Positions 41,300 to 53,700 of a stretch of DNA of 64,000 nucleotides are shown one piece after another. Position 1 is the first letter of the stretch. Every line of letters begins with the position of its first letter. The DNA lies in assembly GCA_038380795.1 (NCBI GenBank), contig CM076275.1, forward strand, positions 4,652,501 to 4,716,500. Reading direction: 5' to 3'. This DNA is from Pyrocephalus nanus. Taxonomy: Eukaryota > Chordata > Aves > Passeriformes > Tyrannidae. The position numbers and the translations under genes were made by a program. The notes below the pieces were generated by a model. That model made no database searches, was not told the DNA's origin, and worked only from the letters and a program-made list of their open reading frames with translations.

Positions 41300-44200
41300 T
41301 CAGAGATCATCATCAAACTCCTCCTCTGTGCAGAAGAGTTTTTCACAAGAAACGTTGCTCAGCTTTGGCCCAGGGTTAGAGTTTACAAGGGTATTTGCCC
41401 TCCTGCTGTTATCCAAACAGCACCTTCCTGCAGCGCTTTCTGACTGGCTCTGAGGTTCCTTGGACACATCCTCAGCTGAGCAACTGGTGCTGGGCAATTT
41501 CAAGGCCAGACTCTCAGTGCCAGCAACACACTTTTTAAATTCAAAACCTGTCCCTTGAGGCAGAGTTCCTCCAGCCTGTTCTGAGCATCTCCTGGCCCCA
41601 CCAGCACCTGGTGCAGTGGTGCTGTCCAGCCCCAAACCTCCACTGCCCTCCCACAGTGACAGGGTCACCCCAGCAGCGTTTGCACTGGAGTTTTCAGAAG
41701 ATGGGAGAAATTTCCCCCACTTTGATGGTTTGGCACAGGGGGTTGGGGGTTGTGTGTTGAACTCGGGCACTGCAGCCTCACAGACAGCAGGCACCACTCT
41801 GTCTCCAGGAACAGCATCTCTGTCAGCCCCATCAGGCTCTGCTGCAAAGCATTTCTTGCGCTGTAAGAAGGAAGAGGGCTTTGTTATAAATCCAGATCAC
41901 AAGGCTGGGATGCACAGGAGCATTAAAGGTGACATTGGCTTTGCCTGACTGAAACCTTTCAGAGAGAAACCCCCAACACAATTTTCTTCTCCCCAGTCAT
42001 TCAAATAGAAGAGCAGAGAAAGACTCACAAAAATTCAAAATTATGATGACACAAAAGAGGCCAAGAGAACACTGCTCATAAGCATCTTCTACAGCTAAAA
42101 TACCTCAGTGGTTTTAACCTTTTTGGCTTGGTAGACAGGCTGGAAAACTCCATTTTCTTCTGCATGCTCCAGAACATCACTGGAGAGGAAGCTCTTCCGA
42201 TGTTTCCTGGCCAAGAAAACCATTCACAAAGAGGACAGATTAGCTCCCCTTTCACAGATCACCAGAGAGGTTCATAAAGTGCAGGGCTATAGCAATAAGA
42301 GAAGTTTTATCCCCAAACACCAAACCTCTGCTCAGCTCAGGTCATACACTGCAACCTGTGTTTTGTTCAGCTCTCAGAGATGAACTGCCTCCCACACCTC
42401 CAAAACAAGTGTCACCACCTGGGGGCAGGAATTGCAAAACAAAGTTCTCTCTGTACCTTTGTTCTCCCACAGTCTTCTTCCTCTGGGAACAGAACTGTTG
42501 CCTTGCTAGAGCTGCCTCCTCCTCCCCGTCTTCCTGATCCTCACTCTCCTGGTCCAGATATTTACTCCAGCGACTCCCTTCTGACGTCTGACTTGCCTCC
42601 TACAACATTGGAGAGTTACTGAAAACAGCAAAACACGGGGTTCTCATTTTTGGCATCGTTACACATGTACTGAATGCCTCAAGTGAGTCCGTTCAGGACA
42701 CGTCCCTGTATCGTGTTCCCAGGTTCAGTTCCCAGTGGAGCAGAGTTTCCATGTACATCTCATCCTCTCTCTGCAGGAGCCTCTCTGATTCTATCATCAC
42801 CATTTCCCATACAGAGGGATCACTGGTTTCACTGGATTCACCTCAGACAGAATGGGTTGGTATTTACCTCAGCTTTGTAGGGGTTTTACCTGCTGGACCA
42901 AACTGTCCTCATGTTGTGCTGCTCTGTTCTTGCTGTCATTTACAGAGTCCTCAACGCACCTAAAACAGAGGTTTAAGCTACAGTTTCTAGAACACACTCT
43001 TGTCTGTTGATTCACAGGTTTCAAATCATCCAGTTACATCACAAGGGATTGGATAGAAAGCATGGATAGGGACACCAGATGGGAGGCACGTCTGAAAAAC
43101 CAGGATCTGCATAAAAGCTGATGCCAAATGAAGAATTTGCAATATATACTGACAAATACTTGAAAAAATCTGGTTAGCAGGTAACTCTTTCTACACAAAT
43201 ACTTCGATCTAAAGCCACCAATCATGAAATGACAAATTCTAATTGAACATAACTAGGGATATAACAGCATTTCTTTGGGACAACAGCTTAAACTCACTAA
43301 TTATATCCCAAGAAACCAAGCAAAAAGGGAAGTTATTTCACAATGTTTTGAATTTCACAATTTTTTGAGAATAAAAATAGCAACCCTCTTTGATAAAGTG
43401 GACAAACAATGAGTTTTCTTCCCCAAGCTTAACCCTGAAGCACTGTGTACACACAAGTAAGTTATGTAACTACCTTTGATTGATTTCTGAAAATAACCTC
43501 AAGTAAAAAGGAAGCTGGACCAGTTCAAGATTAAACGATTTATAAAGAGATTAGAGAATGAAATAAACAGGAAGGTGCTACTCAGATTTTCCAGCCCAGC
43601 AGTAATTACAGAGAAATCTTTGCACTAAACAAGTCTTTTATCAATAGTAGCAGTGACTACTCAACAGATTCAGTGTGTGAACCCCCTAAATGCCAACAGT
43701 TAAGTCGAGTGGATGATGTTTTCTCTCTGAGGATGTAATCTGGTGAGGATTGTAATCTGTAAAATGGACATCTCCACAGTCAGGTCATCATCATAAGAAA
43801 AAGCAAACAAAACAAACAAACCACCCCAAAACTAAAAACCAACACAACAAATCCAAACACTATTGTACATATTGATGGGTAGAGGCCTGACCAACACACG
43901 CTATTGATCAACCAAACTTATCTGAAAAGAAGTTCTTGCCAAAAGAAACACGCTGGGACACTTAACCTAACAAAGAGCTTGTGCCTTTGAGGTGAGGACA
44001 AAACTGGGTTAGTGTTGGTGTTCACAACAGGCCAGAAAACCCTCCCGTGAGCTCAGACTGGGTAACAAACAGGCACCCAATGTGTTGAGTATGTGCATCA
44101 GCTGCAGCACGTTAAAAGAAACACACAGATAAAGATCAAACACCGTACCAAGACGTCCAGCCAAGCGCTTCCTCTGCCTCTCCCTGCAGCAAGTTTAACT

Positions 44201-44583
44201 TCTGGACGTGGTGCCTGCAGTCCGGGCCCGAGCCCTGCCCGTAAACCTGCAGGGAAGGAGGGAGAGGGTGAGGCGAGGGAACCCCCGGGGCACCCCTGAG
44301 GTGGCAGCCGGGGCTGAGGAACCCCCAGGACACCCCTGAGGTGCCAGCCGGGGCTGGGGCGGGCAGGGCCGCCCTCACCTTCTGCAGGGTCTGGCGCTGC
44401 CCGCACACGCTGCAGCTCCACTTCCCGCTGCGCTTGGCCTGCGAGGGCGCAGGGGGGTCAGTGAGGGGTCAGGGCGCGCAGCCCCCGTCCCATCCCGCCC
44501 CATCCCATCCCACCCCACCCCACCGGGTGCACTTGGAAGCGGCGGCAGCGGCAGCACCGCAGGACCCGGAACGGCCGCGCCAT
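41300..44583 (-). CDS. MRNIP: MRNIP (MRN complex-interacting protein), complete, 7 exons, 364 aa
   Basis: Nuclear protein that binds MRE11-RAD50-NBS1, supports ATM signalling at double-strand breaks and protects stalled forks from MRE11. Exons in transcript order: 44,524-44,583; 44,379-44,438; 44,149-44,246; 42,890-42,959; 42,457-42,599; 42,104-42,206; 41,300-41,860 (1,095 nt, one frame). The N-terminus (MARPFRVLRCCRCRRFQVHP) is a compact zinc ribbon with C10/C13 and C29/C32 (WSCSVC). Exon 3 carries the hallmark DCRHHVQKLNLLQG, exon 5 SRWSKYL, and the end is EEEFDDDL, matching the human acidic tail GEDFDDDV. Human MRNIP has 343 residues and is equally low-complexity in the middle. The start has a Kozak GCCATGG context in a CpG island. 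It lies in tandem with TBC1D9B and convergent with SQSTM1. Confidence 0.93.
42960..44148 (-). other. MRNIP: MRNIP intron 3
   Basis: Largest MRNIP intron (1,189 bp). It includes an almost G-free A/C-rich low-complexity stretch at about 43,798-43,860. No exon, RNA gene or transposon is recognised. The other MRNIP introns are 290 bp (42,600-42,889), 250 bp (42,207-42,456) and 243 bp (41,861-42,103) and are unremarkable. Confidence 0.7.
44278..44357. repeat. 40-bp tandem duplication in MRNIP intron 2
   Basis: Two adjacent 40-bp units (44,278-44,317 and 44,318-44,357) begin GGAACCCCC and share CACCCCTGAGGTG and CAGCCGGGGCTG, with four mismatches by eye. They fill most of the 132-bp intron between MRNIP exons 2 and 3, leaving both splice sites intact. 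Confidence 0.85.
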
Positions 44584-44735
44584 GGCGGGCACGTGACCGC
44601 GCGGGCCCACAGCGCCCCCCGGCGGCGCCGACACGGGGGTGACACGGGAGGGGACACGGGGGGGACACGGGAGGGGACACCGCGGGGACAGTCCCGGATC
44701 AACACATCCACTCACCGCCCGGAGCCGCCGCCGCG
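44584..44735 (-). promoter_or_regulatory. MRNIP: MRNIP CpG-island promoter with GGGACACG tandem repeat
   Basis: GC-rich flank of the MRNIP start codon. It contains a degenerate minisatellite of GGGGACACGGGAG-type units at about 44,632-44,690. No TATA box is seen. The CpG island extends over exons 1-3 to about 44,220. Confidence 0.55.
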
Positions 44736-44917
44736 TAAGAAGACTCCCCGCAGAGGACTTTATATAAGTCTGAGGGCAGGCTGGCTGTCAGTTAGTACAA
44801 GTAAAGTTCTCCCAGGAGGGAGAACGCGCCCCGAAGCTACCGAGTCACCAGGTTTGCACCTACCTGAAACTCTGTCAGCCTGTGTTGTGTAAAAAGTGTA
44901 CGGAATAATGATAAAAT

Positions 44918-45250
44918 GGAGGGGAAAAAAGAGGGGGGAAAAAAAGAGGGGGGAAAGAAATGGGGGGTGAAAGAAAGGGAGGGAAGGAAGGGGGAAGTGA
45001 GGAAAGGAAAAAAAAAGAAAATAATAAGAAAAAGGAGAGAGGAAAAAAAAGATGTAAACCCAAAAATTAATAAGAAAGAAGTAAAATAAGAAAAAAGAAG
45101 GAAAGAAAGAAGGAAAAGAAAGGAAGAGGGAAGAAGGAAGAATAGAAAAAAAGAGAAGGAAGAAGGAAAAGAAAGAAGAAAGAGGGGAAAAAAAGAAGGA
45201 AAAGAAAGGTGGAAAGACAAAAAGTGACAAAGAAAAGAAAAGAAGGTAGG
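44918..45250. repeat. 330-bp polypurine tract
   Basis: The given strand is almost entirely A and G (units such as AAAAAAGAGGGGGG and GAAAGAAGGAAAAG), with only a few T/C interruptions. Homopurine-homopyrimidine DNA with mirror symmetry can form triplex (H-DNA). It sits between the MRNIP promoter and the TBC1D9B 3' end. Open frames on either strand here are compositional artefacts. Confidence 0.9.
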
Positions 45251-45370
45251 TCACACTGCAGTCCCACCAAGCCTGCTCTTTTCAATAACCACCCTGGACA
45301 AAGAACCAGCAATATTCCATGAGCTGAGAGAAATAAAAGGCAGCCAAATAGCCTGTAGGATTCTGGTTCA

Positions 45371-47022
45371 TTTATTGAATACATGACAGATAAGACAGAC
45401 AGTGTAAAATCACATGTATTATTTGTACTTTAAAAAAAATTACAATAAATTACTGAATAATTAGTAAAAGCAGTTTTACTAATGGCTGCTCCCTGGTGAT
45501 ACAGGACAGAGGGGGCAGAGAAATAAGAAATATGTACCAGCTGTGAATACACACCGAGAATGTCACGAGGATGAATTAACACTGAGTAGCACACCGAGTA
45601 GTGTTAAATGGGAACATCCACGTACGTGTCCTTCCTACCCTTTTATTCCAAGTGCCAGCCAAAAGCTGGATCAAACCTTGCCTTCAGTGCGGGGTCTGCT
45701 CTGCCCGAGCAGCAGTGCCTCTCCCCCTGGCCCTGCAGGGTCACTGCCTGCGTGCTGAGATGAGTTTATCTGTAGTAACAGCATTAATTCTGCTTCCTTG
45801 GAGCACACACCCTGCTACCAGAAGGGCAACTTTTTGTTTCCTCTGCTTTTAATTGATTTAAAAGAGCACTCCCTCGGTCTCCCAGTTATTTTGACTCCAA
45901 CTGGAACGAGATCTAGAGTTGAGGTTTCCCATAGGAGGGTGATGGCAGAGGGCCACACTGCTCTGAATTCTTTCTCTTTAGGTATAAATGCCCTTGGATG
46001 TGCAGGAGTTTCTAAGAGCACATCCACTGCTGGACTTCAGAAAGGACACACTGAGCAGCAGTGAGTGGCACAGCACTCCTGCACACCTCCCTGCCCCGAG
46101 CATTTGTGAGGGCTGACTGATCACCGATGGGGAAAGCCCAGCAGACCAGTGTGCCATTGCCCTGGAACACTGAGGCTGATTCACTGACTTCTAATTTAGG
46201 AACTTATTCCCTCATCATAACCATCATGAGTCCACTGATTGACTCAGTATTACTTCTGCACTGAGGCCAAGGAGCTTGTGGCTTCCCAGACAAACTAAAA
46301 CCAATGGCTTTCAGGTGATTAGAAAAACAAATGCTAGAAAACCAGGTTTGTCTGAAAACTCCTGAATGCTGAAAGAGAAAGTAAGTGGTCGTACACTATG
46401 AAAATGCCAAACCACATCTGAAAGAAACCTGAAGGTCTGAGCAATGTCTCTGTTTAGATCTGAGGGTGCTGGGAGCAGTGGGGTACGTTTGCTTTATAGC
46501 TGCTGACTCACAGAACAGCTTACAAGAAGGACTTACAAGATTATTTATAGGTCAGGGTCCTACAGCATTCGACTACACTGCATTAGCTCTCAGACTGGCA
46601 GCCAGAGGTGAGCATGGTTTCAAGCCAGGCTGCATCTGCTGTGCAAGTTACCCAGGAACCTACAGCAAACAAGGGCAGGCAAGGAGCAGTTACTGTCTGA
46701 AATAAAAATTCATTAAAATAAAAGACAGCAAAAGGCAGACATGCATAATTTATGGTGGTAATTCTATATGTCAGGGGCTATTAGGTTCTAATGGCTCTCG
46801 AGAATGTAAATCTAATTCTGTCAGCCAGAGTAGCCAAAGAAGCACCTACACAAAACAGTCACTGTCAGAAGCCCCTTATGAATTGGAATCTATTGTAATT
46901 GTGTAGTTACTGGTCTCTGATTAAACAAAAAAAACCCCAAACAGAAAATACCAAGCCATCCTGCCATCTGCCACGTTACCTTCCTGTTTTATCTCCAAAA
47001 CACAACTCCTGCTTTCTTGAGT
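45371..47022 (-). other. TBC1D9B: Probable TBC1D9B 3'UTR with candidate polyadenylation signal
   Basis: Sequence downstream of the TBC1D9B stop. TTTATT at 45,371-45,376 is AATAAA on the reverse strand and is a plausible end of a 1.65-kb 3'UTR. A weaker ATTAAA (reverse of TTTAAT) lies near 45,848-45,853 and could end a shorter form. No coding frame resembling a gene is present. The length is an inference. Confidence 0.45.
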
Positions 47023-47715
47023 TCACCCTGACACGTTGGAAAGTTCATAGTCACTGGATGAACTGAACTGCCTCTCTACTTTCTTCTGATCCTTGATCTT
47101 CTGGAGAATGTCGACCTTTTTCTCAAAGTAGTTTACAAGGGCTGTTTCTGTCAGCATGGAGGCCAAGATCTGCTCGAAGGAGATGGACCAGTCAGTGTCA
47201 ATGGTGCTGCCATACCTGGCAGCTGCACTGCTGCCCTCACAGCCCACCAGGACCGTGTCGTCCGCAATGTCTTCACACTGCAGGGAGCCTGTGCTGACCA
47301 TGGAGTAGGAGGACATGGACATATCATCTTTGGTTTCATCATCTGATAGCAGCTGTAAAGGAGAGCCTTGTCCTTCCCCCGACACATCTCCCAGAGTTTG
47401 GTTTTCCTGCTGTGTTTTTTCAGGCTGAGCATCAACACTGGCTTTGTCCTCATTGTCAGCTTGGGGTTGCTGCTCCACTGCTGAATTCTGACTCTGATCA
47501 GATGTTGGTGACTCCTCTTCACTCACAGGATCTTGGGTATTGTTTGCCTTGCAATCCTCAGACTTCCTCGTGGGCCTGTTGGAGAACTTTTTGCCGACCT
47601 CCCCAATTCGCAGGAGGAGACTGGCCACAGTGGCGATGGCGTGGTACAGCTCCTGCTCCACGGGGTCCTCGCTGAACATGTTGTAAAGGGTCTTGCATAA
47701 CTCTATGAACTGTTC
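47023..47715 (-). other. TBC1D9B: TBC1D9B last coding exon
   Basis: 231 codons including the stop. It begins [20 protein letters not shown], continues through an acidic, glutamine-rich variable region (47,350-47,570), then the conserved [34 protein letters not shown] and [20 protein letters not shown] segments, and ends LSNVSG. The variable region is the least conserved part of the protein relative to human. Confidence 0.9.
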
Positions 47716-50700
47716 CTTCAAAAGACAAAGACCAAAAAAAATCATACTTCAGGCTGAAAAATGTTTTCAGCGGCTTGTGAAGCAACAGGCACCATCTGAA
47801 ATGACTCATTGTTTATTTGCCTCCCCAGCAAGTAAGTGGTAACTGACTGTACTGACTCAGAACAGTCTGACACAGGCAAACTCTGCTCTCTGCTGTAGTG
47901 GCTACACTGAGACACAGCTGGCATTTTAACAGGGGTGGTTTTTTTGCTGGCAAATGAACAGAGTAGCTACATATTCATAGCTGAGAAAATCTGAAGTTTT
48001 ACTTCTATTCTGCTACTCTTCTGTGGTCAGCTGCTTAAGCATTTACAAACTGGTTTATGTAGCACCTATCAAGGAAGTTAGGGACAGAAAAGATCACACC
48101 AGTCATCTGACTCCCTTTTCTGTAACCACATTCTTCACTCTCCACCAAGCAGCTGTAACTCAAGGCAACGCAAAACCAAAAAAGCCAAACAAGTTTCTGT
48201 GACCGATGGCACATTTGAGACACCCTGCACTGGAGGGAAAACACAGGCTGCAGTTCTGACAGGAAAAATTGGTCTGAGAGGAATCCAATACATCTGATAG
48301 GTTGAAACAAAGCAGTTTGCCCATGTCCACTGTGGAATTCAACAGAGATGTGTGGAATTAGAGGTTCTGAAGTTCACCAGACCAGAACAGCAGGGCAAGC
48401 TGCAGGCAAGGACTGAGCATGCTGGCACAATGGCTGCACATCCTGCTGAATTCCCCACCAAACTGGAAACCTTCCCATGGCACTTCTTACCTGGCTCATT
48501 TTGGGAAGGTCTTTAATGGTTTCTTTCTTGGACTCTTTTTCCTTGGCCCACATTCTTAGGTAGTATCTATAGTCTTGTGGACTGGTACCCTTCTCCTCTG
48601 CAAGGCAAGAACAAGCCACTAGTGAGGTGGTTAATGGTTTCAGACTTAAAAAGTGAATGCTGTGCCAGCAAAAATCAGGCTGGAAGCAGGTTTTATTGAC
48701 AGTCCAGGAAAGCATATACCAGGAATGCTGTGTTGTTTTCTGCTGATTTTTCCGATCCAGCTCAGTAGAGCAAAAATTTTAACAGTGCTGCATCAGCTTG
48801 ACTTCTCATAAATGAACTCTATGAGCTGACAACTTACCAAACATGATTTACAAACACTGTGATCTTGATATGTACAAGAGTTGGAGAAGGAAGGCATAGG
48901 ACATTTATTTCCCAGCTCACCTCCCACTTCAGCTCTATCCACAGGGGACACTGAAGGGTCTCCTTGATCAGCATGGGACAGTGAAAGTTCATAATATGAG
49001 AGAGACAAGACTAGAATGTGGTGTAATGGATGATGAAATTACCTTTTTCTGAACCATTCTCATTTCTCCTTCCTTTATCTTCTTGGGTTTCTAAAAAATT
49101 ACAGAATTATAAAATAACAATTAATAACTGATTTTCAGCAATACAATACACAAAGAACTTGACAACTCAATATAAAATTATACAAGAATATATTTAATAG
49201 AAGTTAGATCTCCCACTCCCACATCATGTTTAGAGGACTGAACAGAACAGGATGGAAGCAAGAGGCTGATGGGATGAGCTGGATAAAGAGCCACATTCAA
49301 AAAGTGGGTTGAAGAGCTGAGGTAGGGTGAAACACAGATATGAAAGGCAGCTAAGCAATGTGATGGCCTAAAGACAAGGAAGTTCAGTCATCCAAAGCAA
49401 GATAATGAATGGAAAACCCCCAAACCACTACTGGGCATGTATGTGACTAGTTCCTACACTCACCACTATTCACTGACTGAACTGACACTTGAGGAGCAAT
49501 TTGCAGTCTAACTTCACAAACATCTCTTCTGGTTCCCTACACTGTCACTGGAGTAAATGGGAAATCTTGGTTCCAACTCTGACTGTAAATTTAGCCACCT
49601 AGCACCAACTGCACAGACACCTCTTGTACTTACGTCATTTTTAAGCAGCATTGTATTTTGGTAAACATCTAGCATGACTGACATACTTTGACCTCCTACT
49701 TGACAATCCCTAAAATTGTACTTTAAGAAATGCAGTCAACTACTCTACTAACAGTTTTTCAGTTCAGTGGCATGCATTCTTATTCCTTTAAATTCCTTTA
49801 AATTTACATTAAATTCCTTGAAATACCTTCCAGGGATCACCTACACAGGCCAGCAAGCCTAGCACCTCACCCCAGCTTATTCTGAGCATATTTTCAACCA
49901 CCAGTTTCTAGAGTGAGATAAATTCCATTGCAAGAAGCCAGACAAAGCCTATTTTGACCAGGGTTGAAACTCAATAGGTAGAATATACTGAAAGATATTT
50001 AATTACTTATAGCACTTTATTAATTGTGAGAATGTCACAAGAGAGGAGCAGCAGCAACAATTTCAGAGTATTTACATCAGCACCCTGGTGCTGGCAGGTG
50101 GTACCAGCACCATAGTCATGCTCAGTGCATGCACATAACCCATGGACTGACCTTGAGACTCACAGTGCAGGCAGATATCCAGCTCTGAGACAAAAGGAGA
50201 TACTTGAGCAGCAGAAAAAGGGGTGGAGGGGACAATATCCCAGGTAAAACAGAAGAAAAGGCCAGACACAGACAGACACAGAGAAGGAAACAAAAACAAG
50301 AGAGACAATGAGACTTGCATGAAAAACCTAAATCATGGTGGGAGACAGGGGCTGGTGAAAGCACACTGCTCCTCCTCAGCAGGCTATGACTGTGCTTCAG
50401 AGCATGCTGTATCCTGCATGGAATGGGCACCGAGGAGTTTTAGCTCCAAACTTCTTCCCCATCACACAACAAAGACAGCGAGCTCAAACACACTGGCAAT
50501 CTTAACACACTGCCAGCATGAGACCACGCCTTGCACAAAATCACTGTCCGCAGCACATGGATCTCTGCTGCAACTCCTGCCTAAACTGAGAGGTAAAGGC
50601 AGCAGCGTTCCATTACCTTCTGTTGTCACATCCTCCGTGAAATAACTTGTGGCCTCCAAAGCAGATTCTGTCTCCTCTGGATTCAGAGCTGTATTCACAG

Positions 50701-53700
50701 AGAAGCAAATGTTAAGGTCTCTGAGGTAGCTGAACAGCAGTATCCCCCACTTCATTAGTGAAACTCATGAGGCATCCCATTTCAGCTGCATGTCAGAACA
50801 GACTGTGTTCAGTAGCAGCAATCTACAGAACCAATCACTCACCAGGAGGCAGGTGCAGTTTGTACAGTACTTTGAGTTTTTCAGTGAGGTCACCATGGTA
50901 CATCCCACCTGCAAAGAAAAAAAAAAAAAGGTCAAGAAAAATAGCACTTAGGATAAAAAAATCACCCTTCACTCATGGGCTCAAACCAGAACCATTTCCC
51001 ATGCAACGAGGAAACGCTGACTGCTCAAAGTCCTGTGAAGAAGCAAATCCACACCAAAAAGGTGTATTTTGATCAGCTTGAGGCTTCCTCTCACCCTCCC
51101 CTCGTGACAGTGTACACACAGTTACCTCCTTTTAGTTCTCTTCTTGGAGAAGGACAGAAACATTTTTTACAATCTTCTCCAAAAACACCACTTACTCATT
51201 CCTGTCACGAACTCCTTGAAGTTGATGAGAGAATCCCTGTTCTCATCCAGAAGCCGGAACAGCCGCCCTGCTAGGACAGGTGTGTGTGCCCCACAGGCCC
51301 AGGGGGTGAGGCTGATGAACAGGTCTCTGAACTGCTCCATGTCAATGCGATACTGCTCCAGGTACGGCAGGCTCTGGTCCCGGCGGGCGGCGGCAGCGCG
51401 GTTGTTCCCCCAGTAACAGCTCATCAGGTACTTGGCCTGTGGGGGGAAAGGATCAACAGGTGGGATTACACAGCGACCCACAGGAGTGGAGACTTTGTTA
51501 CAGCTCAAGAACTGCACTGAGTGAGCAGAGACACTGCAGGGCACGCTTTATGTCCCTCATTATTCCCAGTGGTACTTCACTACAAAATAGTTTGAAATGA
51601 AGGAAGAGACGGTGATTTCGGGAAAAACACAAAGAACGATTTAAAGGGAAAAACACAAAACATGATTTTAGGTTTTAACAAAATGATGCTCAGGCTTTAT
51701 TGCAAAGGGAACATGCAGATTTTAGAACTAAGTCTCTTTCTGAGTACAGTGCAACTGAGTTTGCAGTGACTTTGAGAAATGCTGTTGGGTAATATCACTC
51801 TTTTAAAAATATATACCCTGACAAATAGAGGCAAAGCCCTGAAGTAATCTTGTCAGTTATAGAACAAGTAAATAGACAACCTGAGAAGAAAAACTGAGGT
51901 ACAGTCAATCCTAGCTCCCTGCTCTAAGTGTTATGTGACACTCCTCTCCATTGACTCCACAGTCTATTTCAGAATAAGTATCATTCAAATACTGAGAAAG
52001 CGTTTTGGCCATCTTTGGGGGGAAAAATGAAAAATAATCACTCCAACAGTAACAGGGCCAGTCCTACTGGCACCACGTGTAACAGCATGTCCCATTTGCT
52101 CTGATAGATAACATTAAGGATTAAAGCAAAGTCACTGCTTCCCCTTCAACTTACTTTGCCATTTGTATTCTCTCTGTCAGAACATTCCTCCTCACTCTTG
52201 CTTCTTACCTTGAACACCACATACAGCTCTTCCAGTTCTTCAATAGAGAAACCGATGTCACCAGACACAGCTCGGACCTGCAAGTCAGGGATAAAACAGA
52301 GTGAACAATTCATTTTAAAGGCAGAAAAAATTTAATGCAACTCACTGAAAAATCTGTACAACACAGAAGAAATTAGGTGCAAGGAAATATGACACAGGAT
52401 GGGAAGGGAAACATGACCATTCTAATATCCCTGGACACAGGTCAGGAAGACGGTTTGTAGTCAAGAAGAAATTGCTGATGTTTCAAGTAGTTAGAAAAAA
52501 TATCACTGTGCTTATGCCCTCTTTGTGCAGACCTGACTGAGCAGGCTGTGTTGCCCCTTCTTCTTGTTTTTATCTTCAGACATTTGACTCAGATGCATTG
52601 AAAAACAACAGTGAAATAAACACCTGGGAAATGTTCTCCACTGGGACATGGGAGATAATGGCAACAGAAAGGCCATGAAGCCTTCTGTGAAATTCTGTAA
52701 TGCACTTGCATGCTCTCTAAATGGCAGTAAAATCATTATCTGCTAGCAAGCTTTTCCTCAAAGATTCCAGGCAAGCAGTAAAAGCAGACAGCACTAGGCA
52801 ATGGAGACTCCAACAAGGCCTACAAGTGTTTGTTATCTCCCTCCATGCCACAGCTACAGTGCAAAGTTTCATGATGCTCACAGCAAAACACTTTCCATGA
52901 CTGTGCCATTTGGTAGCTCATTCAATCTGGGAGTCACATACCACACTCTTCTTGGCTGTATCCTCCAGAGACTGGATCACCTTCAGCCTTTGTTTAAAAC
53001 GCATTTGTTCAATGTCATCTGCCTTCAGATTGCTAAATTTCTACAAGAAAAGGAAGCAGACCAGGTCAACATCATCTTCTAAAAAAAGAACAACCCAACA
53101 TGTTCTTTAACCAGTGTACTATCCCCTCAGACACGATCTCAACTCACTAGAAGCCTTTTACCAGCAGCAAGAGGGGAAAAACCTTGAGCTCTATTCCCTA
53201 GAGAAAAACCTCTTGGGCAAAAAAACTAAGCCAGAGCCTCACCTCATAGGATGTTTTGATGAGTTCAAAGATGTCGATTTCCAGTGGTGGGTCATCTCCA
53301 CTCGTCAATAAGGCGTGCAAGTGGGGAATAGGGGGAGAGACACTCTGCCTGTTAACTACATTGTCCAAGTATCTGTGGGGGTAAGAAGAGAACAGATGCA
53401 AGACCCTTGAGATTAGTGTCTGAATTAAAGTTGATTTTCACCTTATTTTTGGGGTATCTACTCTTTTGAAAGTGGGCTTCTAGTCATAAGCTGAATATCT
53501 TGCTGCACATAGAAAAGATTCCCACTTCAAACAAGAAAATCTTACATTTACAAGATTTTGGAGATATCTCTTGACAAAGTTTTATTTTTCTAGAAGGCAA
53601 TTCCTGCCAGGATCTGTTCCTAATAGTAGAGCAGAATTATGTGAATTACAAATAAACAACCTTTGAGAGTTCAAATTCAAACTGAGACACAGGAATGTAT

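Noticed and set aside
44760..45254. Phenylalanine/serine-rich reverse frames up to 164 codons
   Set aside because: Translation of the polypurine tract; no protein-like composition.
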